From Rhopalosiphum padi (lineage: Eukaryota > Arthropoda > Insecta > Hemiptera > Aphididae): a stretch of 64,000 nucleotides of DNA. Shown in pieces: positions 1-14,229 of this stretch (the stretch's first letter is position 1; each line of letters opens with the position of its first letter). Made by a program: the position numbers and the translations under genes. The notes beneath the pieces are model-generated. The model did no database searches and was not told where the DNA came from. It saw only the letters and a program-made list of their open reading frames with translations. The stretch is taken from assembly GCF_020882245.1 (NCBI RefSeq), contig NC_083597.1, positions 88,204,152-88,268,151 of the forward strand. Direction: 5' to 3'.

Positions 1-1990
1 ATCTGGTATACCATAAACATTTTAATCTAGTCATAAGTAAATTATTTTTGTATTTAATTTCGTCTTTGTACCTAAATATTATTATAATATTATAGTTCCA
101 ATTGTATAAACAATTGTAGTAGTGCTGTTAATTTCATAAGTTGTACATAGCACATTGTATTTGTATACACATATAACATTATATTAAACTCATAAACTTT
201 TATAATATGTAATCATTATTTAAAAAAGCCAAGTCACAATAGCATTATTTATTAATCACGGATTCATATGACCTTGAATAATTAGAAATTGCTAACATTT
301 AAACCAAATTATCGATCGAGAAAAAATGTTATGAAATTTATTGATAATTAAAAAAAATTATTAATTTATGCATATTTTCTTGGACATCCGCAAATCGTTA
401 TCTGCAATTTATCATTATTGTTTTGACTTTAACCTTTCCAATAGAATTTTCCATATATTTACATATTTACATAAATATTTTGTTATTTTAAATTGGATCT
501 AATAAAATAATTTTACTATCCTATAATAATATAATTAATATTATAATAACTAATTATATAATTACATGCGGTCGTATCTACCGATTTGGAGACTTACACG
601 AATGCACATTATTCGTATGTACACACAATTGTCACATCAATCTCCTATAATGTAGAACCTAAACACTTATATATATATATAATATATATAATATTTGAGA
701 AGTGGCGGTTGTTCAAGGCAAAGATTTTATATTTCTAAGTATTCGAATTTACTTACATTGAATTGTTTTTATATAATATTGTGTGTCTGTTATAACAAAG
801 AAGTGTTTGTTCTCTAGATTATAATTCAACAAATATTTACCATTATTCTAGTATTCTCCAAAAATAATAAACGTCAGTACGTCACTTATTAATGGTCGAA
901 TTTTAGTAAATTTTAAAATTATTATGTCAGTTTTTTTTAAAATAAACTACATTTTTTCTCTAAAACCAAATAATTTAATAAATAAACAAATTTAACTATG
1001 TGGTATGCCAACTATAACAATAAAAAAATTCAATCAAAAACATTCAGTTATTCTCATTTTGCATTTGATTTTTTAAACCTTACCCAGTGTCTACGCCGTT
1101 TTTGGAGATTTCTTTTAATTTAATCCATACATTATATAAAGTATTTAAACTTGACATTTAAATATAAGCGGTTACCCTTGTATTAAATAATACTCATAGA
1201 TTATGCAATCTGTATAAATATTTAAAGCGTTATTACTTTTATACCTTAAAATAATGAAACTGTCCTCATATACAAGCAGTGAAAACTAACTCAAATATAA
1301 AAGTGTACTTAGGAAACATGGCTTCGATCAGAATTTTTCTTTCGCACGCCAAATTTATCCGGCGTCAATATCCTTTATGTCTAACTATATGTAAAAAAAA
1401 AAACATCAATCAGCTTAAAAGCTTTACTATACTACTAGGTACCATCACTGTCCACTACTTATATACTATATTTATAAGTGTAGACCTCTTTGACGAGTTC
1501 TAGCATAACTCTCACGAGTCACGACTCGTAAACTGTATATTATATAGTCGTATGTCGTCAAATTCGAACTGCAGACGCAAAGTAGCCCATTTTAATATTT
1601 CAAATTCTCGCGCGTTTATTCAATCTATTCACACATTAATTTGTCCTGCGGCGCCGGCAATACTGCGCATATTAAAAAAAAAAAAAAAAAAACGGTATTT
1701 CGCATTCCAAACTCCCCCGATCGTTAATGCGTCAACTATACCTACCTTAGGCTATAAATGTGTACCTACGTATCGTTTATGTACCACGAGCTTGTTGAAC
1801 TAGTTCTACATAGACTACACTGATATGTATATAAATCGGTCGCAAACGAATATTAAACAATACAATATAGTCAATAGACCATTGTCCCTTTCGTCGACGA
1901 TCGTTTTATAGATTTTTAAATCGAGAAAACGGTTTTTCCTCGTCGAACACAATAGCTAACGTAATAATAATATAATTATCAATAATAATA
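1..1990. other. AT-rich intergenic sequence
   Basis: No gene could be supported here. The sequence is AT-rich with short homopolymers, a TA-rich run near 668-695 and an A-run near 1675-1691. The small reading frames at 1279-1503 and 1552-1803 have no recognisable domain, splice partner or coding-like composition, so I treat them as chance frames. Local GC rises towards 2 kb, into the GC-rich patch that probably carries the promoter of the leucine-rich-repeat gene. Confidence 0.6.
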
Positions 1991-2454
1991 ACAAAGCGTG
2001 TATAGGTACGTGAGTCATGCGGCGGCGCGATGTTGCGAAAACCCCGTCGGTGCCGGCGGGAGACGACGGTGGTCGGGCACACGCGAGCGCCGCCGCCGCC
2101 CCACCATCGACATCAACCCCCCACCAAGGGTCCCGCTGGTTTCACTCGTTCCGCGCTCAAGGAACGATTCACCGACCGAGTCCGAAATCATTATCCACTA
2201 TCCAGCCACCAGTTGTCGTGTGTCCCTCTGCGGTGGTCGTAGTCGCTAACAACAACAACAACAAAAACAACCGTCGCACCAGCACTTGGGTGCGAACGTC
2301 TCGTATACGAATTTATAGTCGATAAAATACACACAAAAAGGGGTATAAGTCGCGCGAGTGTTAACATACCGATCTCTAACTCGAACCGGTCCACGTCTAT
2401 CCGATATTTTCATCATCGCCCGAGTGTCGTCAAACCGTTTTTTTTTTTACTGGG
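1990..2454 (+). promoter_or_regulatory. GC-rich patch: probable promoter and 5' non-coding exon of the LRR gene
   Basis: This is the first strongly GC/CpG-rich stretch of the window, standing out from AT-rich surroundings. It ends in a good donor, TGGG|GTAAGT, with the intron starting at 2455. The next coding exon downstream (LRR gene) begins with an acceptor (TTTTTCAG|AGTTTG at 8541/8542) and carries untranslated bases before its ATG, so it needs an upstream non-coding exon; this patch is the best candidate. Overlapping frames on both strands here look like products of GC-rich composition. The transcription start cannot be placed. The pairing with 8542 is inference. Confidence 0.4.
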
Positions 2455-5400
2455 GTAAGTCTATATTGTTGTACATGTGCACGCACGAAATTTACTATAT
2501 TTATTTTAATGTTTATAATACCTAATATATTATGCGTTTACCGCGCTGCCGTGTAATACCTCTGTACATCATTGCGTTGCAATGCCATCACAACAGATTA
2601 TCGATATCACGCGCGTGTCGAACAAACCTCTGCCGAGTCTGTCGGTTTGGATAAGTCCAATTCACATTCGGATAACCGGTGTGTATACCTATATACTTGC
2701 TTTCGATCTGCACACCGGCCAGGTGTAGTGGCGTGCCGAACGGGCGCGGGACATGGACCCCGCGGCATCGCGATAATCGTGCGAACGGCCACTGCACGGG
2801 AAAAACAAATAATCGATACACGTTTGAAAAGCCCTTGACACTACTACGCACTCCCCTTCGTCGTGTTTGAACCTATTCGGTGGCGCCGCGAGGTTAATGT
2901 TTTTCGAATCGGTCTCTTCTCCGGCGGTTGCTCGTAATATTATATATTCGTCATTAACCGGCACCGTTTTAAATAGAATAATTATTACCGTTCATGTACC
3001 TACGACGACTATACTGACATTATGTGCAGCAAGTCCAGCGCGCGTGGCGATTATTATATTCGAGACGATTACTATAATACCAGTCGTATGTATAACGACT
3101 ACGACGGTGATAATGATAATAACAATAATAATAATCGTGTCCGCGTGCGATGTCCTCCAGCTCGCGGCTACCTAACACTAGGTCTAATAATAATAATAAT
3201 AATAATATTTGTAATTTGTACGTGCGGTGCGACCTGTCCTGGTACGATCTGTTATATTAATATTTTAAAGTAAAACGTATTATACGCGCCGCTGACGGAG
3301 CACACCCACCGCTGTAGTAGAGAAAGGTCAACCGCGTCGCGGGGCGAACGAACTAAAATCCAATAGTGTATAATATATTATTTATTAATACGTATTTCGA
3401 TGCACCCGAATGGGTTTCGGTTTGTTTATCGTCGTTTTTTATAATATTACGCACGTCATCCACGACGTATGTAATATATTTACGTCGTACGACAAACACG
3501 ATTTTTTACGAGTTTATATAATATTTTGCCAACCGCACGCGCGCCGTCCGCGTCGTATACGAATACATCGGAACGTTATTATTATGTTTTGCTATATGCA
3601 CCTACTTACTATACCTAAACACATAACATACACGACGATCGCGATGCAAGTCGATGGTGGCAGCGGCGGCGGCGGCGGCGGCGACCTCGTCCGATTTAAT
3701 TAGCCATAAAACAAAAATAATAAGTACAAATGAAAAATAAAAAACAATTGTGCGCGTACGTGCCACGGCGATCTACGTGAAATCGAAAATGTTATTTTAT
3801 GCACGCTGGTTTTCGGAATTCACGTATATAACCCACCTATTACTACCTATATCATATTGATATTATGCTGCCACCACCTCGCGGCTGACGTAACCCGCCG
3901 CCGCCGCCGCCATCACCTGCAGAACGCCGCTTATATGTCGTACCTATACCTAACTATAATACGACATAATAATATTATTACGTGTGCCTATATAGATAAT
4001 ATTATTATTATGGCTGTTATACATGTAGTGACGGTCGAGATTGTTTTTTATTTGTATTTCTTTTACCTCGGAAAAAATTGAACATCGCGATATACGACAC
4101 GCCACACACACACACACGCGAATGTGACGTGTGTCGGGAAATTTATTCGCCAACTAGAAAATTTTTTTTTTATTATTATTATATAGGTATACGTATACGC
4201 GTACATAAGTTATATATATGTGTGCGTGCTTGTGTGTGTGTTTATGTGTGCATATATATATATACATAATATCGTGTATGTACATGTAGATATACTTGTT
4301 GCGCGAGTTTTTTTTTATTATTATTATTATTTCAAACGGATGTAATTTAATTTCGCCAAGGTCCACGAGATCAGACTACAATAACAAGTTTAAAAATGTG
4401 TAGGTACATATTATTATATTTGCGGACCGCGGACTTGTAGGATGCGTTTTTCTATAATACGAACGTATATTAAATATCAAAACGACTGAAACAGACTGTT
4501 TTATTTCCGCAAATGAATTAAATATATTATGATGGTATATAGGTACGCTCGCTATACCTGCAGATTTTCGGCTTAATATAGACAATTTAATATACTACGT
4601 CCATACGTGCGTGTAAACATTATATCAGCATGGTATACTCATAATTCATAAATAATATACTATAAGTTTTATTCAAATATTCATCCTTAAAATCTGTACC
4701 GACAACATTCGGGAGAGATGAATATTTTTCAACCAACCTTACTATCATCCAACATATCATCACATTAAATAAATCAGTGTTTAATTTTATTCACACAATA
4801 TTTACAACTTAATATTATATGATAGGTACTACTGCTTACAAGTAAATATAGCAGCCACTAACCAATGATTGGTAATAGTAAATTATTGTAATCATATTTC
4901 CATTCCCCCATTTTAAGCCACTAATAGAATAATAGTATAATAAGATAAGGTATATGATATTATAATTTATAACTGGTCGATACATACATATATTTTTTTT
5001 AAATCGAACTTTAACAATTAGTATAGTAGACATACGTAATTTTACGTATTAATACCTTGTATAAGTATATACATAATATTATAACTAATAAATATCATTT
5101 TGTATGCCTGGAAAATAAATATTCACTCTATAGTCAACTGCCTACGTTTACGTTTATGACGATCGCGTCTGAGACAAATTGCGCGTTTTATATAGTCGAA
5201 AAACAATATCACTAAAATTATAACATTATTTATACCTATAAGCATGGGATAATTATGTTGGAATGTATTTTCGATTTAGGAATATTATATTGTAAACATA
5301 AGCTCGGAAAATTTAAACCTGAAATCCGTATAAAAATATTGTACTTTGTTTTACTCGTCTACAATTCCTATCGTCGTAATTGATTTTGTATGTATTCAAC

Positions 5401-8400
5401 GCACGTCTTATTGTCTATTGACGGTAGACGAATGCACGCACGTCGACTCGTATAAGAATATTAACGAACTAATTAATGCGTGCGTAAATAAATTGTAACT
5501 TAAGGATGTTTAGGCATATTATACTATGACTAGTTTGAAATTTGTCAGTCTAATCTTTAGTGTTTATTCGAGTTATTAGGTTGAAGGTAGAAGGTTTTAT
5601 CGAAAACACCACGTAAATTATATATATATATATAAAAAAAAAATACATTTACGGTTATTAATTTAAAATATTTTATCTTAATAAAGTAAGATAAGTATTA
5701 TTTTGGATAAATAATATTGCATGCATTAGGTATTTATGACAAAGATCCAAGAATAAAAAACGTATAGCTATATATAGACATGGCGCAGTGCATGTTTAAA
5801 AATTATAACTTTTGCAGCAAACGATTTTGACGGTGTAATAATATTATATTTTCCGTACATCATAATCTCGTAAATTCTTTACCAAAATCCAATTAGATAA
5901 TATTAAAATTTATCTTTTTAATATATTATATCTATATAAATACATGTTATGTTTTCATTTTAGTTGTTTTACCCATAACATTTCTTGATTAATTTTCTGA
6001 ATGTTGAGAAGTTATGAAGCTTATTATAATATTATACACGATGACACGATGTGGGTTAAAAGCTATGAAAGGATAGATAGACTCATTTGCAAAAATATTT
6101 AACACCGAGTTTTTCTTTATGAATAATATAATTGTTGGAGCGGTTTAATTTCAGATCATAAGTTGAGATTTTAAAGAATTATAGGCCCCCCTTCCGGTCT
6201 GCTTACTCAAATAATATATTACCAAAATATTAGGCATCAAAAAAATTAACATGAATAATAGTTAATAATATGTATACTTAATTTAGTAAATATTATGTAA
6301 TACACAAAATATTTTTAGTTTAAATTATATAATTTTTTAGATGGATAATATTTTTGATATAAATTGCTTAATCTTTTTCCATATAATAAAGTGATAACGA
6401 ATAATTAAATCTGTTTTTAACATAGCCACGTACATTTATATTTTAGCTATTGTTTTCTTTAAACACCACAATTTATTTTATTTTCTACGGTTTTTGGTTG
6501 TATAATACTGTTTTTGACTATGGTCATGTACTCATGTATGATTGATTATTGATTTCAGACAGATTAATATAGTCCTAAAAGTTAATTAAGATGTATATAT
6601 CACTTGATTTATATAAATATTTTAATACTGTAGTGATATGATATAATGATACCACTAAGAGGTTAATTTCATAGTAGGTATAGGTAATTATAATGTCCAT
6701 AACTATATAAAAATATACATTTATTGATCAAGTATTTGAATTGTTTATATTATTCATAACAAACAAATAATTAAAATAATTCATAAGAAAAAAAGTTTTT
6801 TTGTTACGCTTCGAGATCTTAGCAATTGATGTAGGTAAGATAAATATGTTTTACTGTGTATAGTGGATAGTATCCAATAATTTTGTGGGGTTAAGCCCTA
6901 AGCCCTCTAGAGCATCATTCGAACTCCTTTATGTTAAAGTTATTTATTTTGGATATTTATATCTTGGTGTATTAGAGTAATTTATTCATCATAATAGCGA
7001 TAATATCATAGAATAATATTATAGTAGGATTATGACTTTTATAAAGATGCATAATTTGTTATCAACAAGTTGTAATTATTATAATACGAGAAAAGCTATA
7101 ACTTTGTTTTTCATTTCAGTTTCGTATTAAATTCAATGACCACACCCTCTCAAATATTATATAAAACCGATTTACACTTCTGCCGTTACCAAAGTAATTT
7201 ATATTGGAACTCTAATAATATTTGTATAATAATATAATGTTTATAGGTAAACTATACTGAGTAACTTATTGTAGGTTCTGCCAGTACTGAGTATTGATGG
7301 TTTAATTTTAATTTGGCGAGACGTTATAATATGTTTTAAATGTTTTCTATAATCTGTCAGGGACTATATTACTTTCACTTCATTACTTCAGTGGCAATTG
7401 TCTTATATATACTCGATCATAATTCATAGGTATATTTTAATTTCTCTTGTAAATCATGCAATTTACTGTTGTACACATGTCGTTAATAATTAATCAATTA
7501 GAAACGTGAGATGGAAAGGGGGGTACATCAAGGACGTTAAAGTGACTGTTATGTGGACTCGTGTTCATGTATAGGTAGGTATAGATATCCATACTATGTT
7601 ACATCGATGACAATGTTTCGTCAAAGTTCAAAAACAAAAAAATATGCCATTCGTATTTCGATTTAGTCCATTTTATGATACTCCTATTGTTATTTTATGT
7701 TTTAAATACTTAACTAAAAAAAATTATAATTAAGAAGGTTATCATTTTCACCACTTTTCTTGTATAGTGATGATACATAATTCTTAGTAATTTAATACTG
7801 TTGGATGACCAGATAGTGACTACAATAATAATAACACTTAAAAATCTATATTTTCGATCTAGTCCATTATTTTACAAGCATATTATTTTAAAACCTATAA
7901 ATAATATTTATTGCTATAAACAGTATAATAATGTCTTTTGTTATTATAAATAGACATTCATAAAATGATAATCGTATGGTCATTATGATTTTAATATAAG
8001 AATATATAGTATGAACATTATTTTCATTATAGTAGAGACATTTATGTGTTCCATATGACCATACAATATATTAATCTAAACCGTATTATTATAATACTAG
8101 CTAAAGATTTTAAAACTTAAATTTAAAATTCAGATAGTGTCGGACAACTGTTCAATGTTCACACGGGGCGTGCCAGATTTAATTAAATCAATATACTGAT
8201 ATTGTCGTTCGTATGATAGGGCGTGCCTATAGGGCCATTCAATTGCTAGTAGAATGATATTCTGTAATTATATGAAGAGCGTAATATGAATGATGAATTT
8301 TTACTCGTTTTGAGACCTGTGCCAAGTCCTTGCAGGCAATGCCTTGACACCAAACGAAAACGTTTGACGAATCGATAACATCAAACTCCATAAACTATTT

Positions 8401-8541
8401 TTTATAATTTGATATGGTTATTTACAATAATTGGCAAAATTTATTAGATTAGAATTTCTAATATTGCTTATATAGTTACATATTAATGTTTAATCAATTA
8501 TTTAAATGTCAGGTTTTTAATTTAAACGATTCATTTTTCAG
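2455..8541 (+). other. Probable 6-kb first intron of the LRR gene
   Basis: The stretch lies between the candidate donor at 2455 and the acceptor at 8541. GC-rich islets continue to about 3.7 kb, with (TAA)n near 3188-3208, (GGC)n near 3660-3680 and (CCG)n near 3896-3910. CA/TG and TA repeats lie near 4107-4118 and 4215-4268. From about 4.3 kb the sequence is plain AT-rich. No coding exon was recognised. Short frames between 2.5 and 5 kb lack domain features and splice continuity. The GC-rich 2.5-3.7 kb part could hold alternative 5' exons or enhancers; I cannot tell which. Confidence 0.4.
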
Positions 8542-8568
8542 AGTTTGAATTGAGAAATCCGCCGCGAC

Positions 8569-11534
8569 ATGGCGACACGTATATCCATCATAGTGTTTGT
8601 AACACTATTGGCTTACGTATGCAATACAAGTGCCATTCTATCTGAACAACTTGACTGTCCAGAAGATTGCGATTGCCATTTCTTCAGAATTAACTGGGTG
8701 ACAGACTGTTCGGAAAGTAACTTGACAGCCATGCCATATGAAGGACTCGACAGCAATGTCTATGTACTTAATATGAACGGAAATCTCCTAAAAGAAATCG
8801 AACCGTTCCCAGCCGATATCAAACTTAGGACATTGCAGTTGTCCGAAAACTTTTTAACGAAAATTCAAAAAACAACGTTTGCTGGACTTCATTACCTACT
8901 GGATATAGACTTGTCGTCTAACTTGATCAATTATATTGATCCTGAAGCATTTGTGTAAGTTTATTTAGATATATAGCCATTTATTTAATACATATATAGG
9001 TATCAAATATTTCGTGTGTATACGTTTCTATAAAAGATATTTAGTCTATAAAACGACACGAGCTCTTACTTCAGCGTTTAACTTCAATCGTATTTAAATT
9101 AAACAAATTAAGTCACAGTTTCCATGTTTGCTTATTCAAGGTCGATTCTATTGTTGGGTGACGTATACTAACATTAAACGTACATTACATTTTTAAACGG
9201 ATACACTAAACAAAAAAAATATTATTATAAATGTTTTAATTATCTATTTAAATCAATCTTATCTTAAAATAGAATATTAAAAATGTTTTAATCATTTATT
9301 CTTAATGTTCATTGTATGATTATTTTTGTATTATTTAATAGTTTTTAATTAAATTAAACAAAAAGTGAAATTATTATTACCAGCTGTACGAAAACTGTTG
9401 GTTTATTTTGTAATGATACATTTAATCTTTCAATAAAGAATAAAGATATACTTGTATTTTTATTGAAAGATTAAATAGGTTTATTCCGATGCATAAATAA
9501 TAAAGAATTAAAACTATATTTACTTTTATTGTTTGTTTTAAAATGAGAATGAATTTAAATATTAAAATATAAATTTAATTTTAAAACTTATTCGAAATTT
9601 GTTATATTTGTTACAGGGATAGCGCTGGATTAATTACGTTAGAATTACAAGGAAATCCATTGGAACAAGTCGAAGGTCCATTCTTATACTCCAAGTCTTT
9701 GCTATATCTATACCTGGCGAACAGTCATCTAACAAAATTATCACCGCAGTTTTTCGCCAATATCAGTGGTCTAGACAAACTTGATATTTCTGGAAACCCT
9801 CTTCATATCATTGAACCAGGCATATTTGATCCTCTTACAAGTTTAAAACATTTAATTCTAAATAACTGCAATCTTACACACATATCGAGCGTAGCTTTTA
9901 GTAGTCTCGGTCACCTGACTGTATTGGAATTGGCTGGAAACAGTCTCAAAAGTCATGTTGACTGGACTTTAATACTGGGTAATCTAGGCAGATTGGAACA
10001 TCTCGACTTAAGGCAATCAGGTGTATCAAATTTACCAGAAAATGTATTTTTCAATAATACTTGGCTAAGAGGTTTAGTGTTGGCTGAAAATGAATTATCT
10101 GATCTTGACGTGGCTACTACTTTGGGTCACAATTTAGTTCATTTAGATTTTCTGGACCTCAGTTATTGTCATTTAAAAGGACCTTTATCTGAAGATGCAT
10201 TCGCTAATGCGACGAAATTACGTACCCTCATATTATCTGGAAACCATTTATCTGCTGCAGATTTAGCAGTAGCTTTATCGCCTTTATTAAAACTAGTGAA
10301 ACTTTCATTAAGAGACTGTGGATTGACAAGGTTGCCTGCTAACACTTTCCATAAATTTACTAGTTTACAAGAATTGGACATATCAAGAAATCCTTTAAAC
10401 AATGCCTTTACAGCACTTTTATCTCCGTTGGAATCATTGGAACATTTAGATATGGGTTACAGTAATTTGCAAAGAATATCCAGAACGACTTTCTTAAAAA
10501 TGTCTGCTCTAAAAACGCTTATTTTGTCTGGAAATAAACTTAAAAGCCTCGAATCAGGTTTATTCCAAAATCTTACGCGTTTGGAAGTATTAGAGTTGAA
10601 TAATTGTGGTCTTAGTCGTCTAAATGATACAGTGTTCTACGATAACTTTACATATCCAGACTTGGAAGAGTTAAGACTTTCAGGAAATCCTCTTCAAGTT
10701 CCCGAAGAAGGACCAATACTGCCACCTCAATTATCAGGTTTAAAGAATTTGGACATGAGTAAATGTAATTTGAGTTATTTACCGGTTGATGCTTTCACTA
10801 CAACGCCTAACATTAGTCAGTTGTTGTTGAACGATAATAAATTAAAGAGTGACGAAGAAGGGTCTATGAAGTTTTTGGAATCCCTGACTGGGCTGGAACA
10901 GTTGGACTTGAGTTTCAATAATATCACGGCAATCAAACCTGATAAATTCGGGTATAACCATCAACTTATGTCGTTACGACTGGTTGGTAACCCTTGGAAA
11001 TGCGATTGTTATGTTGTGGATATGTGGGAATGGGCTGCGTCGTCCAAAGGAAACATAGGCGTGTTGGTGGGTTCTACGAAATCAATCGCTTCCAATGTAA
11101 ACAATAAAAAGACCAAAGGATTGGTGTGCAATTTCGATCCCAAGAGCACGCCTATTAAGGAAGCCAAACTGAGAAGACCCGGAAGAGAACTCACAACTAG
11201 TGTACAACGTACGTGGGCCAGGTATGTGCGCGAGGCGAATTGTCCACACAGCCCAGTGGCAGCAAGACCAGCCAGGATCGTTACCAGAGAAGTTCACGAG
11301 TATCAGCCGATGTTGTCAGAAATCGAAACCGAAACGCAAAACAAATGGTTACCTCTAATAAGCTTCTGCGCTGTTTTGTTATTGGTTTCAGTAGTGATGA
11401 TGAGTGTGCTAATAAAACGTAAAGAAAATCCAACAAAGAAAGACAAAGACATCTCGTGCGATTATTCGCAAGAAGACAATGATGTAGTGCAATTTAAAGG
11501 AACTAAAAATGTATCCCGTAGAACCATCAAATGA
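8569..11534 (+). CDS. Leucine-rich-repeat type I transmembrane protein
   Basis: Two coding exons (8569-8954 and 9617-11534) join in frame at GT|GTAAGT..TTACAG|G and give 767 residues. The ATG sits in a good context (GCGACATGG), 27 bases after the acceptor at 8542. Residues 1 to about 22 form a signal peptide. A cysteine cap follows (CPEDCDCHFF), then about twenty LRRs with LxxLxLxxNxL spacing, and a C-terminal cap beginning NPWKCDCYVVDMWEW. One membrane helix lies at about residues 706-728 (WLPLISFCAVLLL...). The tail is 39 residues, basic, with no TIR or kinase domain. This is the plan of chaoptin/connectin-like cell-surface adhesion proteins. With no Ig or TIR domain it is neither Kekkon nor Toll. 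Intron 1 is only about 660 bp and AT-rich. The exact family member is not identified, so no symbol is given. Confidence 0.9.
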
Positions 11535-12861
11535 CAAACTTGTATTAGATAAACTAAATTCCAGTTATTTCAGTTTGTAAGTCTTAAGCAAATATTTTCA
11601 TTATTATTAAATATATTTATACATTTTTTTTTTTTTTAGTAACCCATCACATTTTACCACTTTCTACATACCAAACAAACATTATAAAAATCAATAAATG
11701 TATACTTGGAATTTTGGAACTTTATCATTCTTTGTATTATGTTTAGATTATTATCCAATATTTGTTTTCCTAGCAGAAAAGTTCCTAATGGTAGTTGGTT
11801 GTCAGTGGTGTTGGATACAGTCAATCAAAAGCAATGTTTCTCACTTTTATATTTTCATTCCTAATGCAAGGTCATTCAGTGCAGGGTAATAGTAAACTTG
11901 CACATTTTTAAACGAACAATAGACTAGGTACTAGTCGAGTTTCACTTTTTATGTTATTTTTATTATTATTCGGATTGACTGATCAAATATGTATTGTATA
12001 TTCTAGTTATTAAGCTTTTTATGTATTATTTATGCACGCTCTCTGTAAAGCAAATGTCAGATCATAGATTGTGATGTTAGTCTTCGACCGTACATTATTA
12101 TAATCATGGCTTAGGATTATATATACACCTATATTACTGTTTATTAAATTTAATAATTATAATATAGATTACCAACCTAATATAATTGACTAAGATTATT
12201 TAGATGTAGAAAAATAAATATTCTTTATTCTTGTTATGCTAAATGTATCTATTAAATGAAATGTATATCTTATTATAGTATAATAATTTTTAACTATATT
12301 TCATACCATGTTTTTTTGTCCTATTGTGATTTTCCTAATGATCTATATCATTTTAACAGAACAAATAAACATTTAAGTTTAAAAACAGTTAGATATTTAC
12401 ATTTTAATTACTGTGTACTATTATTATTTACTATACTTAATGATTATTGATCATATAAAAAAAATGTGCATCAGTTTTTAAATTTATTTTTGAACTCGTA
12501 CAATTTTTTTAAAATTTTTATGATAAAATATTATTTTGAAGAAAAAACATATTTGACATACATATTACAATAATAGGAAATCATATACTTTTTTAAGTGG
12601 CATTATATGTATGACTAAAATAAACAGCATGTCAAATATGTATAAAATGTAAATATCCATTCAAGGTTCAAGAATCAAAACAAAAGAAAAAATAAATTGT
12701 TTTTATGAAATATTAAACTGTACAATGGAAATGATAAGGAATCAAATTGTGTCACATAGGTAATCATTAATTTAGATATTTAATCAAAATATAAATCAAC
12801 ACAACATTTTATTTTACTACAGTAATTAAAAAATAAAAAACAAGACTGTTATACTATAACA
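11535..12861. other. 3' UTRs and spacer between convergent genes
   Basis: This stretch lies between the stop of the LRR gene (+) and the stop of LIPT1 (-), so both 3' UTRs should lie here. An AATAAATATTC context near 12211-12221 on the + strand is a plausible polyadenylation region for the LRR gene. On the - strand several A/T-rich words close to 12.8 kb could serve LIPT1. The reading frames at 11698-11889 and 12256-12450 have no recognisable content. Confidence 0.5.
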
Positions 12862-14118
12862 TTAAATATTTAATGTTTCTAAACGTTGTTTTATCTCTTC
12901 CACTATATTCATATTAAATTTTTCATTTAATAAGTTGCTTAAACATACATTACAGGTTGTAGCAACATTTTCAATAATGCCATTTTTTACAGATAAAATA
13001 ACAGATTGTTCATTACATTTAACAGTTATATTAAACTTTGGCGTTCGTCCATATCTCCATTCCCAGCTCTCCATTTCATTTTTTATTTCGTTGAAACCTG
13101 TTTCAAAAAATAAAAAAAAAGTTGTCAACAAATATAATTCAAAGTATTTATGAGTATTTTATATAACTTGTTAGATATAAACACAGTGATATTATATTCT
13201 TTTATGTTTTAATCTTTAATCAGTAAAAAATAAAAAAAAAATTACCAGGGAATGTTTGCTCATTCGGTGTTACATAATTAAATCCTTGATCTGTTGTAGT
13301 TTTATTGCCTACTGTTTTTAGGTATTGTAAACCAACAGCAGTCATTAATCTATTGATACACACTTTGTTATTAATTTGTGTCAAATTCAATACATCAGAT
13401 GATACACTGACGGTGGCATTGGTTTCAATATTTTTCTAAAATACATTACAATGTTAGAAGTTACATAATATTTATTCATTTTTATTACGCAATTTACTTC
13501 ATGTTTTCTCAATAGATTTGACATTAATTCTCGATTGCAATTAACTAATAAAGTACAATGGTGGTATGAATTAGGTCTTCCCAACTTTGAAGCTGTGCCA
13601 GATATCTATATATAAATTAAACACCTAAATACATTAAAGCTGTAAAACAATGTTTTCATTACGAGGAAATCATATTAATTTAAATCCTTAACTTTGTACT
13701 TATTTTCTATAACAATATCTTCTCGTTTATTAATTTCTGTTACAACATTCCATTCATTTTTTAATGTTTGGACGATTAATTCTAAATTTGTTTTCCTGTT
13801 ATAAATATCCCTGCTTGTGAAAAATGTCATATTGAGATTTTCATTATCGTGAAATACTGTTCCACCGCCACTATTCCTTCTTGCTATCCGTACATCAATA
13901 GCTGAATCAAAATTTACTTCTAACCAAGGATTCTGATGTCGACCAATCACAACGCAATTACTGTTTACCCACAATAGCAACATAGATTTATTAGTGAAGT
14001 CTGAATGTCGGTAGAACCAGTGTTCCAGGGCAAGATTTTCAAATACATCTGTTGATTTGGAAATCATAACAGTCTTTTCAACAACTGATGAATAAAATCT
14101 TCGAAAAATTAAAGCCAT
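12862..14118 (-). CDS. LIPT1: Lipoyltransferase 1, mitochondrial
   Basis: Four coding exons (14118-13693, 13605-13498, 13435-13246, 13097-12862) give 319 residues. The family transfers lipoyl groups onto E2 subunits of mitochondrial 2-oxoacid dehydrogenases. The N-terminus (MALIFRRFYSSVV) is basic and hydroxylated, as in a mitochondrial presequence. Diagnostic motifs are ENLALEHWFY, the lipoate-binding loop RRNSGGGTVFHD, and YKISGTASK across the exon 1/2 junction, which holds the LplA-type catalytic-site lysine. HHCTLLVN follows, and the C-terminal part has WEWRYGRTPKF. A probable non-coding 5' exon ends near 14229 (donor TAG|GTATGT), spliced to TTTACTTTCAG|ACTCAAG just before the ATG. The intron 1 donor GTTAAG is weak. 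The protein is shorter than human LIPT1 (about 373 aa), but all core motifs are present. Confidence 0.94.
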
Positions 14119-14229
14119 AACAAACTTGAGTCTGAAAGTAAATTTAAGATTTTAGTTGTTGGTACATCATATAAAAATTAATTGATTGTTTGTTCAATAT
14201 TATTTAATTAATAGTAAATTAACATACCT

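Noticed and set aside
1998..2851. Several overlapping open frames on both strands in the 2.0-2.85 kb GC-rich region
   Set aside because: Translations are Arg/Pro/His-rich, overlap in several frames and have no domain or splice continuity; best explained by GC-rich promoter sequence.
10169..11422. Frames of 61-77 codons on both strands inside the LRR gene
   Set aside because: Shadows of the LRR coding exon in other frames.
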